Shown: positions 16,607-25,264, counted from the first letter of the stretch. The stretch: DNA of 64,000 nucleotides from Alphaproteobacteria bacterium (GCA_030426685.1 JAUHYC010000009.1:16139-80138); one strand, 5' to 3'. Program-made: numbers and translations. The notes: generated by a model not told the origin, from the letters alone.

Positions 16607-17575
16607 TCAGCAAAGGTCTATTGGCAAGCCTGTGCGCACGGATTGCTCTGCTGCACACGCCATCTTAACCGCCGCAATGCCGTCATCGGCCGATACGGGC
16701 ACAGCGGTGTCATTTAGTATTGAGGTCGCAAACGGACGACATTCCTCTGCTAGCGCAGTCGAAATCAGGGGCTGTCTGGTGCCGGTGGCGTTGTGTTTGA
16801 CAGTCACCGAGTTCGCGAAGTCAAGATTGACTATGCCCTGGTCACCCGTGACATCGAGACGGAAATCAAACCCCGACGGGTGATTATCAGGAACAAACCA
16901 ACCGCAGTGAAGACAGGCGATCACGCCATTGGCGAACCTGATTGTTGTGAATGTCTCATCTTCAACGCCAAATCCGTGCGTTACGCTGGTTGCGTTTTCG
17001 CAATAGATACGTGTTGGTTCACTATCTATGATCCAGCGAAGAGCATCGAAGTCATGAACGCCCAGAAAACCGAGAACTGATATTCGGCCAGCAATTCGTT
17101 TCGGTTGACTAATCACATTTGTCCTGCGTGCAAACACGCTCACCAATTGACCAAGCTCACCCGCAGCGACCTGTGTTTTTGCATAGTTATATTCGGGGAA
17201 AAACCGCAAGGTATGCCCGACCATCAGTTTGATGCCAGCCTTTTCGGCTGCCTCCTTTATCTTCTGCCCGTCCTGAACCGTTGCGCCGATTGGTTTTTCC
17301 ACCAGGATGTGCTTGCCCGCCTGTGCCGCGTCCAAGCTTGGTTCGAGATGCAGTTCATCAGGGGTTGCAATGATAACCCCATCAATTGAGGCCTCGCTCA
17401 GGAGCTCGGCATGAGTGGAAAAGGTTTTGACACCAAGGCTTTCAGCTTGCTTGCGGGCATGTTCTGAAGGATCCGCCACCGCCACAAGGTCGGCTTCGGA
17501 AATTCCTGCCAAGGCATCCGAGTGTGCCCTTCCAATCTCGCCAAAGCCAATCAGTCCAAGTTTAGCGGGCTCCAT
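16607..17575 (-). CDS. Gfo/Idh/MocA family NAD(P)-dependent oxidoreductase
   Basis: From ATG 17575 the protein has 322 residues, with CGGAGGATGGCG before the codon; in-frame codons further upstream (to 17632) lie in the operator region. The N-terminal Rossmann fold is GLIGFGEIGRAHSDAL, followed by the family motif EKPIGATV (EKP with the catalytic Lys). The C-terminal substrate domain is of GFO_IDH_MocA_C type. These enzymes oxidise or reduce sugars, inositols or sugar derivatives. It forms the first gene of the leftward unit with the ABC ATPase and is divergent from the binding-protein gene. It probably acts on the imported compound. Confidence 0.9.
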   Translation of the reverse strand: MEPAKLGLIGFGEIGRAHSDALAGISEADLVAVADPSEHARKQAESLGVKTFSTHAELLSEASIDGVIIATPDELHLEPSLDAAQAGKHILVEKPIGATVQDGQKIKEAAEKAGIKLMVGHTLRFFPEYNYAKTQVAAGELGQLVSVFARRTNVISQPKRIAGRISVLGFLGVHDFDALRWIIDSEPTRIYCENATSVTHGFGVEDETFTTIRFANGVIACLHCGWFVPDNHPSGFDFRLDVTGDQGIVNLDFANSVTVKHNATGTRQPLISTALAEECRPFATSILNDTAVPVSADDGIAAVKMACAAEQSVRTGLPIDLC

Positions 17576-17613
17576 CGCCATCCTCCGCGTCAGTATCGAG
17601 GGCGACTCTAGCA

Positions 17614-17661
17614 TGACAATAAATTTTGACAATAACTAATAATAATGATAATAAATTGTCA
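17614..17661. promoter_or_regulatory. AT-rich operator region between the dehydrogenase and binding-protein genes
   Basis: TGACAAT occurs at 17614-17620 and 17627-17633, and its inverse ATTGTCA at 17655-17661, within a stretch that is almost only A and T (AATAACTAATAATAATGATAA lies between). It sits in the divergent intergenic space of 120 bases, so it may control both transcription units. The RpiR regulator at 20819 or 21678 is the natural candidate binder, by inference. Confidence 0.5.
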
Positions 17662-17695
17662 CATCGGATTACCATCTGCCAACATGGAGGAAAAA

Positions 17696-19015
17696 ATGCG
17701 AATGAATCTCGTATCTTGGAGGCGAGGGGGCAATAAGTTGCAGGCGAGGGCGGCCAGTCTGATGCTCGGCAGCGCCATCGTTGCAGGAGCCGCGGCTGCC
17801 CAGGACAAGCCATTCGACGGGACAACGATAACCGTCTTGTTTGAAGGTCATCCTTCCAGCGAGGCCTTGATCGAAATGCTGCCAGAGTTCACCGAACTTA
17901 CCGGAATCGAGGTCGAAGCTGAGATCATCCCCTACAGCGACCTTACATCCAAGGCATTGCTGGAATTTTCGACTGGTTCGGGTCGGTATGATATTGTCAT
18001 GGACGACTGGGTGAAGGCGGTCGGATATGCCGATGCTGGCTATATCGAACCGCTTGACAGCTATATGTCTGACGCCACAGCCTATTTCGACCGTACGGAT
18101 TTTGTGCCAGCCTATCTCGATACGATGAGCTACCAAGGCGCGCAGTACGGTATCCCGGTCTATGGAGAAAGTACCTTCCTGATGTATCGAAAAGATCTTT
18201 TCGATCAGTTTGAAATCGATGTACCCGAGACATTCGAGGAGCTGCGCGCAGCTGCGCAAGCGATCCAAGAAGGGTCCAATGGTGACGTGGTCGGCATAAC
18301 GCTTCGCGGAGAGCAGGGCATTCAGAACGTTTATGTCTGGTCCGGCTTCCTTTGGGGATTCGGTGGCCAATGGCTGGACGAGAGCGGGAAGTCGGCAATC
18401 GGTTCTCCGGAAGCGGTCGCTTCACTGGAGTATTTCGGAGACCTCCTGAAAGACTATGGTCCGCCGGGCGTTGCCAATTTCGGCTGGCAGGAAAACCGGC
18501 TCTTGTTCCAGCAGGGCAAAGCGGGGATGACCATTGATGCAACGGTTAACGGGGCTTTCGCCGAAGACCCTTCCGAATCCGACATTGTCGGAAAAGTCGG
18601 ATATGCGCCGGTGCCAGTGTCAACGAACAGCCCGAAGGGCGGCAGTTCTTCGCTTGCGATCCACGGGTTCTATCTGAATGCCGACAGCGACGCGAAAGAT
18701 GCTGCTTGGGCATTCATGAGCTGGGCCACTGCTGCCGAGCAACAGGCCGCCTCGATCGCGATCAAACCGCATTCCGGTGTCACTTCGCTTTCCGCGATGA
18801 ACTCCGAGGCTTTCCAGTCGCGGTATGGGGCATTTGCTGAGGCCATGGTCACCGCGGTTTCGCGCGGAAACACCGGATACCTTCCGGCGATCGCCGCAGC
18901 AAACGAGGTCATCAACAATACCGGCATCGCCGTGTCCAAGGTTCTCGCCGGAACCGAAGGCGCTGCAAGCGCTCTGGCGACGGCAAACACCGACAATAAC
19001 AGCGCAATGCAATAA
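17696..19015 (+). CDS. ABC transporter sugar-binding protein (extracellular, family 1)
   Basis: From ATG 17696 the protein has 439 residues, with CATGGAGGAAAAA in front. The N-terminal region (to about residue 38) contains a basic start and a signal peptide ending GAAAAQDK; the mature protein has the SBP_bac_1 fold with FEGHPSSEALIEMLPEFTEL and DYGPPGVANFGWQENR. It would capture a carbohydrate in the periplasm for the two permeases that follow. The stop is 3 bases before the next start. No Cys lipobox is present, so it is a free periplasmic protein. Related proteins import sugars, polyols or aminosugars; the ligand is not determinable. Confidence 0.9.
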   Translation: MRMNLVSWRRGGNKLQARAASLMLGSAIVAGAAAAQDKPFDGTTITVLFEGHPSSEALIEMLPEFTELTGIEVEAEIIPYSDLTSKALLEFSTGSGRYDIVMDDWVKAVGYADAGYIEPLDSYMSDATAYFDRTDFVPAYLDTMSYQGAQYGIPVYGESTFLMYRKDLFDQFEIDVPETFEELRAAAQAIQEGSNGDVVGITLRGEQGIQNVYVWSGFLWGFGGQWLDESGKSAIGSPEAVASLEYFGDLLKDYGPPGVANFGWQENRLLFQQGKAGMTIDATVNGAFAEDPSESDIVGKVGYAPVPVSTNSPKGGSSSLAIHGFYLNADSDAKDAAWAFMSWATAAEQQAASIAIKPHSGVTSLSAMNSEAFQSRYGAFAEAMVTAVSRGNTGYLPAIAAANEVINNTGIAVSKVLAGTEGAASALATANTDNNSAMQ

Positions 19016-19018
19016 GTA

Positions 19019-19909
19019 ATGCCGCGAACAGACATGGACCATCGCCAGATGCAAAACCCGCAAACGAAATGGTTTCTTTGGCCATCAATCGTTATCATGG
19101 CGGTGGTCGCCATCTACACGACCTCATACGCTGTTTACATGTGCTTGCACGACATTTCGTTGCTCAAGCGCCCGCCTTACGAATTCGTCGGGCTTGAACA
19201 GGTCGGCGAGGTATTGGGCAGCAGCAGGGCACATTCAGCGTTTTTGAGAAGCTTCATCTACGTTTTTGTGTCGGTAGCAGTGCAACTTGTGTTGGGGGTC
19301 GCGATATCACTCTATTTGAACCGGGACTTTCGCGGACGCGGTATCGTTCGGGCGCTGCTGTTGATCCCGCTGGTCATGACACCGGTTGTCGTCGGATTGA
19401 TCTGGCGCCTGTTCTATGATCCGAATTCCGGCATCATCAATTGGTTCCTGAATACCGTCTTCGGAATCGGTACAATCGACTGGCTGGGAAATCCATCCGT
19501 GGCGCTGGGCGCCCTGATGCTGGCCGAGGTTTGGCAGTGGACGCCCTTCATCATCCTGATCACAATGGCATCTCTCGACGGGATGCCATCAGACCCGATT
19601 GAAGCTGCAAAGATCGACGGTGCCACGGAATGGCAGATTTTTCGCCTGATCACGCTTCCACTTCTGATGCCGACGCTGATCATCGGCGGCATGATCCGCG
19701 CAATCGACAGCTTCAAGGTGTTTGACCTGATTTTTGTGATGACGCGGGGTGGACCTGCCTTGTCCACCGAAACGGTAAATATGTACGCCTATATCGAGGC
19801 ATTTAGCAATTTCAATCTCGGTCGGGCGGTAGCGATGAGCTTTGTCATGACGCTGATCGTCTCTATCGCAATGACCTGGCTTTACAGCCGCATCGTAAGG
19901 ATGGACTGA
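19019..19909 (+). CDS. Sugar ABC transporter permease (MalF/UgpA type)
   Basis: This 296-residue inner-membrane protein has six helices. The EAA loop for contact with the ATPase is EAAKIDGATEWQIFRLITLPLLMP, close to the consensus EAAxxDGA(x)xxxxFxxIxLP. It follows the binding protein by 3 bases and its stop overlaps the start of the second permease (ATGA). The order binding protein-permease-permease is typical of CUT1 carbohydrate importers. Confidence 0.92.
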   Translation: MPRTDMDHRQMQNPQTKWFLWPSIVIMAVVAIYTTSYAVYMCLHDISLLKRPPYEFVGLEQVGEVLGSSRAHSAFLRSFIYVFVSVAVQLVLGVAISLYLNRDFRGRGIVRALLLIPLVMTPVVVGLIWRLFYDPNSGIINWFLNTVFGIGTIDWLGNPSVALGALMLAEVWQWTPFIILITMASLDGMPSDPIEAAKIDGATEWQIFRLITLPLLMPTLIIGGMIRAIDSFKVFDLIFVMTRGGPALSTETVNMYAYIEAFSNFNLGRAVAMSFVMTLIVSIAMTWLYSRIVRMD

Positions 19910-20730
19910 TGAAGCGGAATTTGGTGAGATCAACCTTTTTCTATGTTGGCGTGGCCGTTATTCTGATGTTCTTTCTGTTGCCGCCACTCTGGTTGCTAAG
20001 TACATCGCTAAAACTTCCGAAAGACGCATTCGCCCTGCCGCCAAAGATCGTCTTTGCGCCGACACTGGAGAACTATGCCAGCATTCTAAGTAATTCGAAA
20101 TTTTTGAAGGCCTTGGTGAACAGCATAATAATTGCAGGTACCTCTACGATCATTTCGGTCACGCTTGGCTCATTGGCTGCCTATGCGCTGGTTTTCTTCC
20201 GCGTGACCAAAAAGAAAGATATCGTCACCTTCTTCCTGTCGCTCCGTGTCGCGCCAGCCATCATCTTCGCGCTTCCGGTTTTCTTCCTTACTGTAAGCCT
20301 TGGCATTCGTGACAGCCACCTGGTCATGATCGTGGTCTATTCGGTCATGAACCTGCCGATCGCGATCCTGCTGCTAATGACATTTTTCGAGGATATTCCA
20401 GGGGAAATCAGGGAAGCTGCCTTGGTCGACGGCTGCACCGAGTGGTTGTGTTTCAAACGCATCATGGCGCCCTTGGTTCGTGGAGGCCTGAGCGCAACCG
20501 GTATCCTGATCTTGCTTTCCAGCTGGAACGAGTTCCTGCTGGCGCTTGTTCTGACGGGCCAGAACAGCCAAACGCTCCCTGTTGCGATAACCAACTTCCT
20601 GACTTTCCAGGGTACCGATTGGGGCTCCATGTCAGCGGCCGGTATGGTGATAATGACACCAATGCTGGTTTTGGGGATTGCGGTCCAGAAATATCTGGTG
20701 CGTGGAATGACCTTGGGTGGAATCAAATAA
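19909..20730 (+). CDS. Sugar ABC transporter permease (MalG/UgpE type)
   Basis: This 273-residue permease has six helices and the EAA loop EAALVDGCTEWLCFKRIMAP. It has the CUT1 second-permease features: PPLWLLSTSLK at the start, and the C-terminus GMTLGGIK matching the G(x)xxGxVKG-type ending. The ATG overlaps the stop of the first permease. It is followed by a perfect 10-base-pair hairpin at 20760-20782. Confidence 0.92.
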   Translation: MKRNLVRSTFFYVGVAVILMFFLLPPLWLLSTSLKLPKDAFALPPKIVFAPTLENYASILSNSKFLKALVNSIIIAGTSTIISVTLGSLAAYALVFFRVTKKKDIVTFFLSLRVAPAIIFALPVFFLTVSLGIRDSHLVMIVVYSVMNLPIAILLLMTFFEDIPGEIREAALVDGCTEWLCFKRIMAPLVRGGLSATGILILLSSWNEFLLALVLTGQNSQTLPVAITNFLTFQGTDWGSMSAAGMVIMTPMLVLGIAVQKYLVRGMTLGGIK

Positions 20731-20759
20731 CCGGGTTGCGATCCTCCCGTTGCAACCTA

Positions 20760-20782
20760 GGCTGGTGCCTGCGGCACCAGCC
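20760..20782 (+). terminator. Hairpin between permease and RpiR genes
   Basis: GGCTGGTGCC and GGCACCAGCC form a perfect 10-base-pair stem with a TGC loop, 30 bases after the permease stop. Only a weak T-tract follows (GCTTTACT), so termination may be partial and the RpiR gene may be partly co-transcribed. Confidence 0.6.
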
Positions 20783-20818
20783 GCTTTACTCTGGCCATTG
20801 AAGTATTGAAGGACGATC

Positions 20819-21658
20819 ATGCAGCCAGCCGCAGCGACAGCATTGACAAACATCAGGATCAGCGCGCCAAAATTGTCGCCTAAGCTGCGAAAGCTGGCCG
20901 CATTTATTCTGGACAATCCGGAAGAAACGACGGTGATGTCGGTCGAAGAACTGACCGCAAAGACCGGTATCAGCGTCGCGACAATTTATCGGTTCTGCCG
21001 GGAACTCGGTTATAAGACCTACTCGCATCTCAAACTGGAGATCGCCCGCGAGATCGACGCAGAGTCGACGATGGTAGCGCGGGATGAGCCTAAAGCTTCG
21101 GTTGTTGCAAATCGATATAGTGAGTTTCGGAGAAGTCTGGTGGACACGCGCCGTATGCTTGGACAGTCCGACATAGAAGCGGTTGCCGACCTGGTCATGC
21201 GGGCGCGCCGGATCATGGTCGTTGGGAGCGCTGTTTCAGGGGTCGCCGCGTCTTTTTTGCACTACAAGTTGCTTCGCGCCGGCATTCCAACCCACCTTCC
21301 CAAGGACATGAGTGTTGCGAGCGTTATCGTGTCCGGTCTGGACCGGCGCGATCTTCTCATTGCGTTTTCAGCTTCGGGGGACACCCGCGAAATCGTTGAA
21401 TTGGCTCTGACCGCGCAATTGGCAGGTGTGAGTGTTGTTGCAATAACCGGGAATCGGAAGAACGCGATGGTCGATAGTGCCCACATAAACTTGGTTGCTG
21501 TTTCAACAGAGACTTTGGTGTCCGAAGGGATCGGCACGAGCGTGATCAGCCAGACCGCGGTGGCGGACAGCATCTACGAAACTCTCTATGCACGAAATCC
21601 GGCGGTCCGAGATCGGGTCAAAACATCCGCGGAAGCGGTGATTTCGCGAGCTCTCTGA
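20819..21658 (+). CDS. RpiR/MurR family transcriptional regulator (first copy)
   Basis: This 279-residue protein has an N-terminal HTH_6 domain (about 10-85) with VATIYRFCRELGYKTYSHLK as the recognition region, then a SIS phosphosugar-binding domain (about 125-260) with MVVGSAVSGVAASFLHYKLL and AFSASGDTREIVELA. RpiR proteins sense phosphorylated sugars and control sugar uptake or catabolism. It lies downstream of the permeases on the same strand, 88 bases apart, so it probably regulates this locus. Confidence 0.9.
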   Translation: MQPAAATALTNIRISAPKLSPKLRKLAAFILDNPEETTVMSVEELTAKTGISVATIYRFCRELGYKTYSHLKLEIAREIDAESTMVARDEPKASVVANRYSEFRRSLVDTRRMLGQSDIEAVADLVMRARRIMVVGSAVSGVAASFLHYKLLRAGIPTHLPKDMSVASVIVSGLDRRDLLIAFSASGDTREIVELALTAQLAGVSVVAITGNRKNAMVDSAHINLVAVSTETLVSEGIGTSVISQTAVADSIYETLYARNPAVRDRVKTSAEAVISRAL

Positions 21659-21677
21659 CCCCATGCGGGTAGCCTAC

Positions 21678-22481
21678 TCAGTCGGCGATACGGCCTGACT
21701 GCTTCTGCTGGGACAATTCGTCGACAACCGCATTTGCCACTGCATACTGGCTGATAACGCTGGACCCTGAGCCGCTGGTAATCGGGGAATCTGCCGATAC
21801 AGCCAATAGGTGGTGTGTCGAGATTTCCTCGACAGGACTTTGGTAGTAGCTGGTGATACCGACCACGTAGGCAGATCGCTTGCGTGCAATTTCCGCCAGA
21901 TCGACAATGTCCTTGGTGGCACCGGAGGCAGAAAATGCAACAAGTACGTCGCCAGGCATCATATTCGCCGCCAGCATGACCGCGAGATGTATATCCATGG
22001 GTCGGTGGCTTGCGATACCGGCCTCCAGAAATTTCAGATGCAAGAACGAGGCCGGAATGCTGGATGCGCCGACGCCGACGACAATTACTTTCTTTGACCG
22101 CAAGATTACTCCAGCGATAGTGCTGGCCAGCGCCTGGTCAAGAAAACTCTCAGATTCGTCCAGACATTGAATGTATTCCTGAAAAAGGTTGTCCAGCTCG
22201 GCGCGGCTTTCTGCCGGGATCGGGACATGTCGGGAGGGTGGCGAGACGTCTTTGGCGATCGCCAATTTCAAGCGGGAGAATGTCGAAAACCCCATCTCTC
22301 GACAAAACCTGTAGACACTCGCGACGCTTACACCCGCCTTGTCGGAAAATTCGTTGACAGACATCAATATAGACTCAGCAGGATGCGATACAATATATTC
22401 GGCAACCCGCTGCAAACTGGGCGTCAAAGTCGGCAAGCGAACCTGAAGTTCAGCGAGCGTTGGAGTCTTCGTTTTGGTCAT
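21678..22481 (-). CDS. RpiR/MurR family transcriptional regulator (second copy)
   Basis: This 267-residue protein has the same architecture as the preceding regulator: an HTH_6 domain (VASVYRFCREMGFSTFSRLK) and a SIS domain (VVGVGASSIPASFLHLKFL, AFSASGATKDIVDLAEIA). The two are clearly paralogues but far from identical, and they converge tail to tail with 19 bases between. The second gene is next to a degenerate IS5-type element. It may respond to a different phosphosugar or be a redundant copy. Confidence 0.9.
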   Translation of the reverse strand: MTKTKTPTLAELQVRLPTLTPSLQRVAEYIVSHPAESILMSVNEFSDKAGVSVASVYRFCREMGFSTFSRLKLAIAKDVSPPSRHVPIPAESRAELDNLFQEYIQCLDESESFLDQALASTIAGVILRSKKVIVVGVGASSIPASFLHLKFLEAGIASHRPMDIHLAVMLAANMMPGDVLVAFSASGATKDIVDLAEIARKRSAYVVGITSYYQSPVEEISTHHLLAVSADSPITSGSGSSVISQYAVANAVVDELSQQKQSGRIAD

Positions 22482-22563
22482 GTTGCGGACTATACGTCAC
22501 CGGCAGGCACTTAACCAGTTGTTCGCAAAGCACGTCCGGAATAGGGGCTGCTGGGCTCAGTAC

Positions 22564-23311
22564 TCATAACCAGTATATGATGATAGCCGCGAGTGCGATT
22601 GCTGACAGTAGAGCCTTCGGGTAGCGGTCGTATCGCGTTGCAACTCGTCGCCAGTCTTTCAACCTGCCGAACATGATCTCAATACGGTTGCGACGATTGT
22701 AGCGTCGCTTGTCGTATCGGGCGGCCTTTTCGCTGTTTTCGAACAGGGATGCAGGCCTTTATCCCTTTGTCTTGTAAGGCTTCTCTGAACCAATCGGCAT
22801 CATATCCACGACCTCCAAGCAGCCAATCCACATCCGGCAGACTGTTTAGCGGGGCCCTCGCACCGGTGTAGTCACTGACCTGACCGGTGGTCACAAAGAA
22901 GTTCAACGGACGACCTTGCCGCAATACTCGGTGCTTTGTGTTCATGCCACCTTTGGACTGGCCAATCAGTTGTCCTCGCCCTTTTTTTGACCCCAAGGCT
23001 GGACGCCGTGCGGTGCGCCTTCAGATAAGTCGCATCAATCATCACGGTCTTTTCCTCGCCGCGATCGTCGGACAGACCGGCCATCATCTGGGCAGAGATA
23101 CCTTTGTCGCTCCACCGCTTCCAACGGTTATACGATGTCTTGTATGGGCCAATTTCCTGGGCGCGTCGCGCCACCGCAAACCATTGCGATAGATGAAGAT
23201 AATCCCACTCAACCCGCGCCGATCGTCAACGCGTGGTTTGCCGTGGGACATTGGAAAGAAGGGCTCAAGACGCACCATCTGCGCATCCGTCGGTCAGAAG
23301 AGATCAGACAC
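22564..23311 (-). pseudogene. IS5-family transposase, broken by frameshifts and a stop codon
   Basis: The whole transposase can be followed in three frames. It starts GTG TCT GAT (23311), with an early TGA (expected Trp) at the sixth codon, then MVRLEPFFPMSHGKPRVDDR and NGLRWRDAPRK. The frame then shifts to YNRWKRWSDKG and VMIDATYLKAHRTASSL, then shifts again to KGGMNTKHRVLRQGRPLN and VDWLLGGRGYDADWFREAL. A final shift leads to RIEIMFGRLKDWRRVATRYD and the terminal YWL stop. These are the standard IS5-group segments including DDE residues. At least three frameshifts and one nonsense codon make it inactive. The element ends could not be fixed. Confidence 0.85.
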
Positions 23312-23498
23312 GTTGATCGCTCGTCTTCGAGCCGTAAATAACGCCGTCTAACAGAATTCAATGGGTCCTGACCCCAGGTGCACCTCATGGCACACGACTC
23401 AACTATGAGCAATTTAGGGCTCTTTCGTTGAACCCGCCGCGCTATGTGCGAACGGCGGCTTTGCCGAAAATCCTTATTCTCCTGAGAACACTTCTGGT

Positions 23499-23543
23499 CA
23501 TTGTTCACTCTTGCGCGACAACATTAACCGAACGTGAACAATG
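23499..23543. promoter_or_regulatory. Inverted repeat CATTGTTCAC / GTGAACAATG upstream of an orphan gene
   Basis: CATTGTTCAC (23499-23508) and GTGAACAATG (23534-23543) are perfect 10-base inverted repeats separated by 25 bases. Further half-sites are present as GAGAACA (23484-23490) and GTGTTCA (23554-23560). This looks like a multi-site operator for a dimeric regulator, 90 bases before the start at 23631. The regulator is not identified. The rest of 23312-23498 shows only IS-flank sequence. Confidence 0.5.
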
Positions 23544-23630
23544 TATTCTCTGAGTGTTCAACCGGTTTCGCGCATACTGGTCCTTGAAGAGTTGGACAAG
23601 AACTGCCCGGCTCTATGGAAGGGGAACAGC

Positions 23631-23816
23631 ATGATCAAGACTGCCATCGAAGGTACGCTGCGCGCTACTGCAGCTATGCAATCCTTAGGTGCCGCTTCTG
23701 GCGGTAAACCGTCCAGCACCACGAATCCGAGCAGCAGTCGCTTCCCTCCTATCGAAAATGCACTGTCTGAAATTATCAATAATAAGCGACTGGAAGAGGC
23801 AAAACGAGACGTCTGA
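23631..23816 (+). CDS. Small orphan protein
   Basis: From ATG 23631 the protein has 61 residues, with GGAAGGGGAACAGC as ribosome site. It has no signal peptide or membrane segment. A Ser/Gly/Pro/Thr-rich middle (SSTTNPSSSRFPP) is followed by a helical C-terminus (IENALSEIINNKRLEEAKRD). No family was recognised. It is expressed behind a palindromic operator region and followed by two strong hairpins. It sits alone between the IS5 remnant and the Gly/Asn-repeat gene pair. Confidence 0.55.
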   Translation: MIKTAIEGTLRATAAMQSLGAASGGKPSSTTNPSSSRFPPIENALSEIINNKRLEEAKRDV

Positions 23817-23839
23817 TCTCATATCGGCACGTCTGTACA

Positions 23840-23870
23840 TTTCCCAGGCTACATCGTCCTGCCTGGGAAA
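23840..23870 (+). other. Stable hairpin in the 3' leader of the orphan gene
   Basis: TTTCCCAGGC (23840-23849) pairs perfectly with GCCTGGGAAA (23861-23870) over an 11-base loop. It lies between the small-protein stop and the terminator that follows. It could be a processing stem or part of a small RNA. Confidence 0.55.
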
Positions 23871-23876
23871 TGCAGA

Positions 23877-23906
23877 AACCCGCTCCGAACCGGAGCGGGT
23901 TTTTTT
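23877..23906 (+). terminator. Strong Rho-independent terminator
   Basis: AACCCGCTCCG (23877-23887) and CGGAGCGGGTT (23891-23901) form an 11-base-pair stem around AAC, followed directly by a run of T residues. It is the best-formed intrinsic terminator in the window. Confidence 0.9.
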
Positions 23907-23971
23907 CTGTTCAGTGTTCTTGAATTTGCTGAACCGGGTCAGTTTTCGACTTCAAAGGACTGTGGAAAATG

Positions 23972-24011
23972 CCGGGCCAGCCACGTGGTTAGGGTCACAT
24001 GGCTGGCCCGG
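23972..24011 (-). terminator. Long inverted repeat, terminator of the Gly/Asn-repeat protein gene
   Basis: CCGGGCCAGCCACGTG (23972-23987) pairs with CACATGGCTGGCCCGG (23996-24011) with one mismatch over an 8-base loop. It is 36 bases beyond the stop of the minus-strand gene; CATTTTCC follows on that strand. Confidence 0.65.
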
Positions 24012-24047
24012 TCATCCTTGCCTCCCTGAGTAGTTCGGCAAAGATTA

Positions 24048-25064
24048 TCAGCTATCGAGTCCAAGCAGAGATTTTACAGCGGCCTCGACCTCATCAGTCA
24101 CTGGCTTGTTCGCTGCGTTTTCCAGTGCTTCGCGCTCAGTCAGCGTCTGGTTTTCGACAGCATCAGCCAGTTCATCAACCTCTGCCACAGCAGCGTCGTA
24201 TTCAACCGCAGCCTGTCTTTCTGCATTCAGATCTTCTGCCGTATTGACGGCCTCCTGTAATTCGTCATTGGCCTCCTGAAGCCCTGCTTCAATATCGGGA
24301 TCAACACCCCCGGCATCTTCAAGGGCCTTCTCAAGTTCGGTCACGCGATCCTGCTTTTCCTGAACATCTGTCAGAGCTGCTCCAAGATCCTGTTCGATTT
24401 CGGAGACGGGCCGGTCCGGTGGGGTCATCCCATCCAACAGAGCCTGTTTTTCGTCCAACTCCATACGCAGTTCATCCCCGGCCAAGACCACATCGCGATA
24501 GGCGGCAATGCGACCAACGCGGGAATTGGGCGCGGCATTCTGCAAAGCGGTTTCACTGGCGTTGGCAGCATTCAATGCCCCAAGTTTCGAAGGATGCACA
24601 CCCAGCAGAGCGGCCATCTTATTCCCTTTCGGGCGCTGGGCCGGACGGGTCACTTTGACCACCTGCTCCGCGGGCTGGGTCGTCCGCGCCACGCGCACGG
24701 TTTTGGCCTTCTTCTTGGCTTTCTGACCCCCAAACAAGCCTTTCAGAGAAAACGTCTTTTCTTTCGAGGACTTTGATTTTGTGCGCCCGGTACCAGCGGA
24801 TTTGCGGCCTGACTTTCCGGCTGCTTTCTTGCCATCGCTCTTGGATGCACCCGAGCCGCCGCCATTGCCCTTGCCGTTGCCACCGCCGTCGTTTCCACCA
24901 CCTTTGCCATTTCCACCTCCATTGCCGTTTCCTCCGCCGTTTCCTTTACCTTCTTTTGCATATGCAACATCAGGAAATGCGACGGCTCCGACAATTGCGG
25001 TGGAACCCAGCAGGGCGATGGCAATGGCGGTGACTTTCAACAGTCCGGTCGATTTGGTTTTCAT
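24048..25064 (-). CDS. Secreted Gly/Asn-repeat protein with C-terminal coiled coil
   Basis: This 338-residue protein has a signal peptide (about 1-36, ending DVAYAKEG), then GNGGG repeats to residue 72. A basic Lys/Ser/Arg-rich segment follows to about 150 (KKKAKTVRVARTTQP), then an alpha-helical, heptad-rich region at 195-325, with PVSEIEQDLGAALTDVQEKQ and later VENQTLTEREALENAANK. No enzyme motif is present. It is divergent from the PepSY-type protein at 25265, which carries the same kind of repeat at its C-terminus. It may be an exported structural or adhesive protein. No family was recognised. Confidence 0.75.
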   Translation of the reverse strand: MKTKSTGLLKVTAIAIALLGSTAIVGAVAFPDVAYAKEGKGNGGGNGNGGGNGKGGGNDGGGNGKGNGGGSGASKSDGKKAAGKSGRKSAGTGRTKSKSSKEKTFSLKGLFGGQKAKKKAKTVRVARTTQPAEQVVKVTRPAQRPKGNKMAALLGVHPSKLGALNAANASETALQNAAPNSRVGRIAAYRDVVLAGDELRMELDEKQALLDGMTPPDRPVSEIEQDLGAALTDVQEKQDRVTELEKALEDAGGVDPDIEAGLQEANDELQEAVNTAEDLNAERQAAVEYDAAVAEVDELADAVENQTLTEREALENAANKPVTDEVEAAVKSLLGLDS

Positions 25065-25190
25065 AATGGTCCTCGTTCGCGTGCATGTCGTCTGTCGCTG
25101 CGATTCGCAATCAGCAGACGTAGAAGCCGGGGCGCCGGAAACAGAATCCGACGCCCCTTATCTAAACCCATCATCATTGAACCCACGCGT

Positions 25191-25244
25191 AACTGTCTGT
25201 TCATCGCCAGTTCACATAGAAATCGGTAGATTAAGCAGACAGTT
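25191..25244. promoter_or_regulatory. Inverted repeat AACTGTCTG / CAGACAGTT in the divergent promoter region
   Basis: AACTGTCTG (25191-25199) and CAGACAGTT (25236-25244) are perfect inverses 36 bases apart, in the 200-base space between the divergent repeat-protein genes. GTTCATCG and AGTTCACA between them look like degenerate half-sites. The OmpR-type regulator encoded at 25876 is the obvious candidate, by inference. Confidence 0.45.
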
Positions 25245-25264
25245 GCGCAGTAAAGAATGACAGG

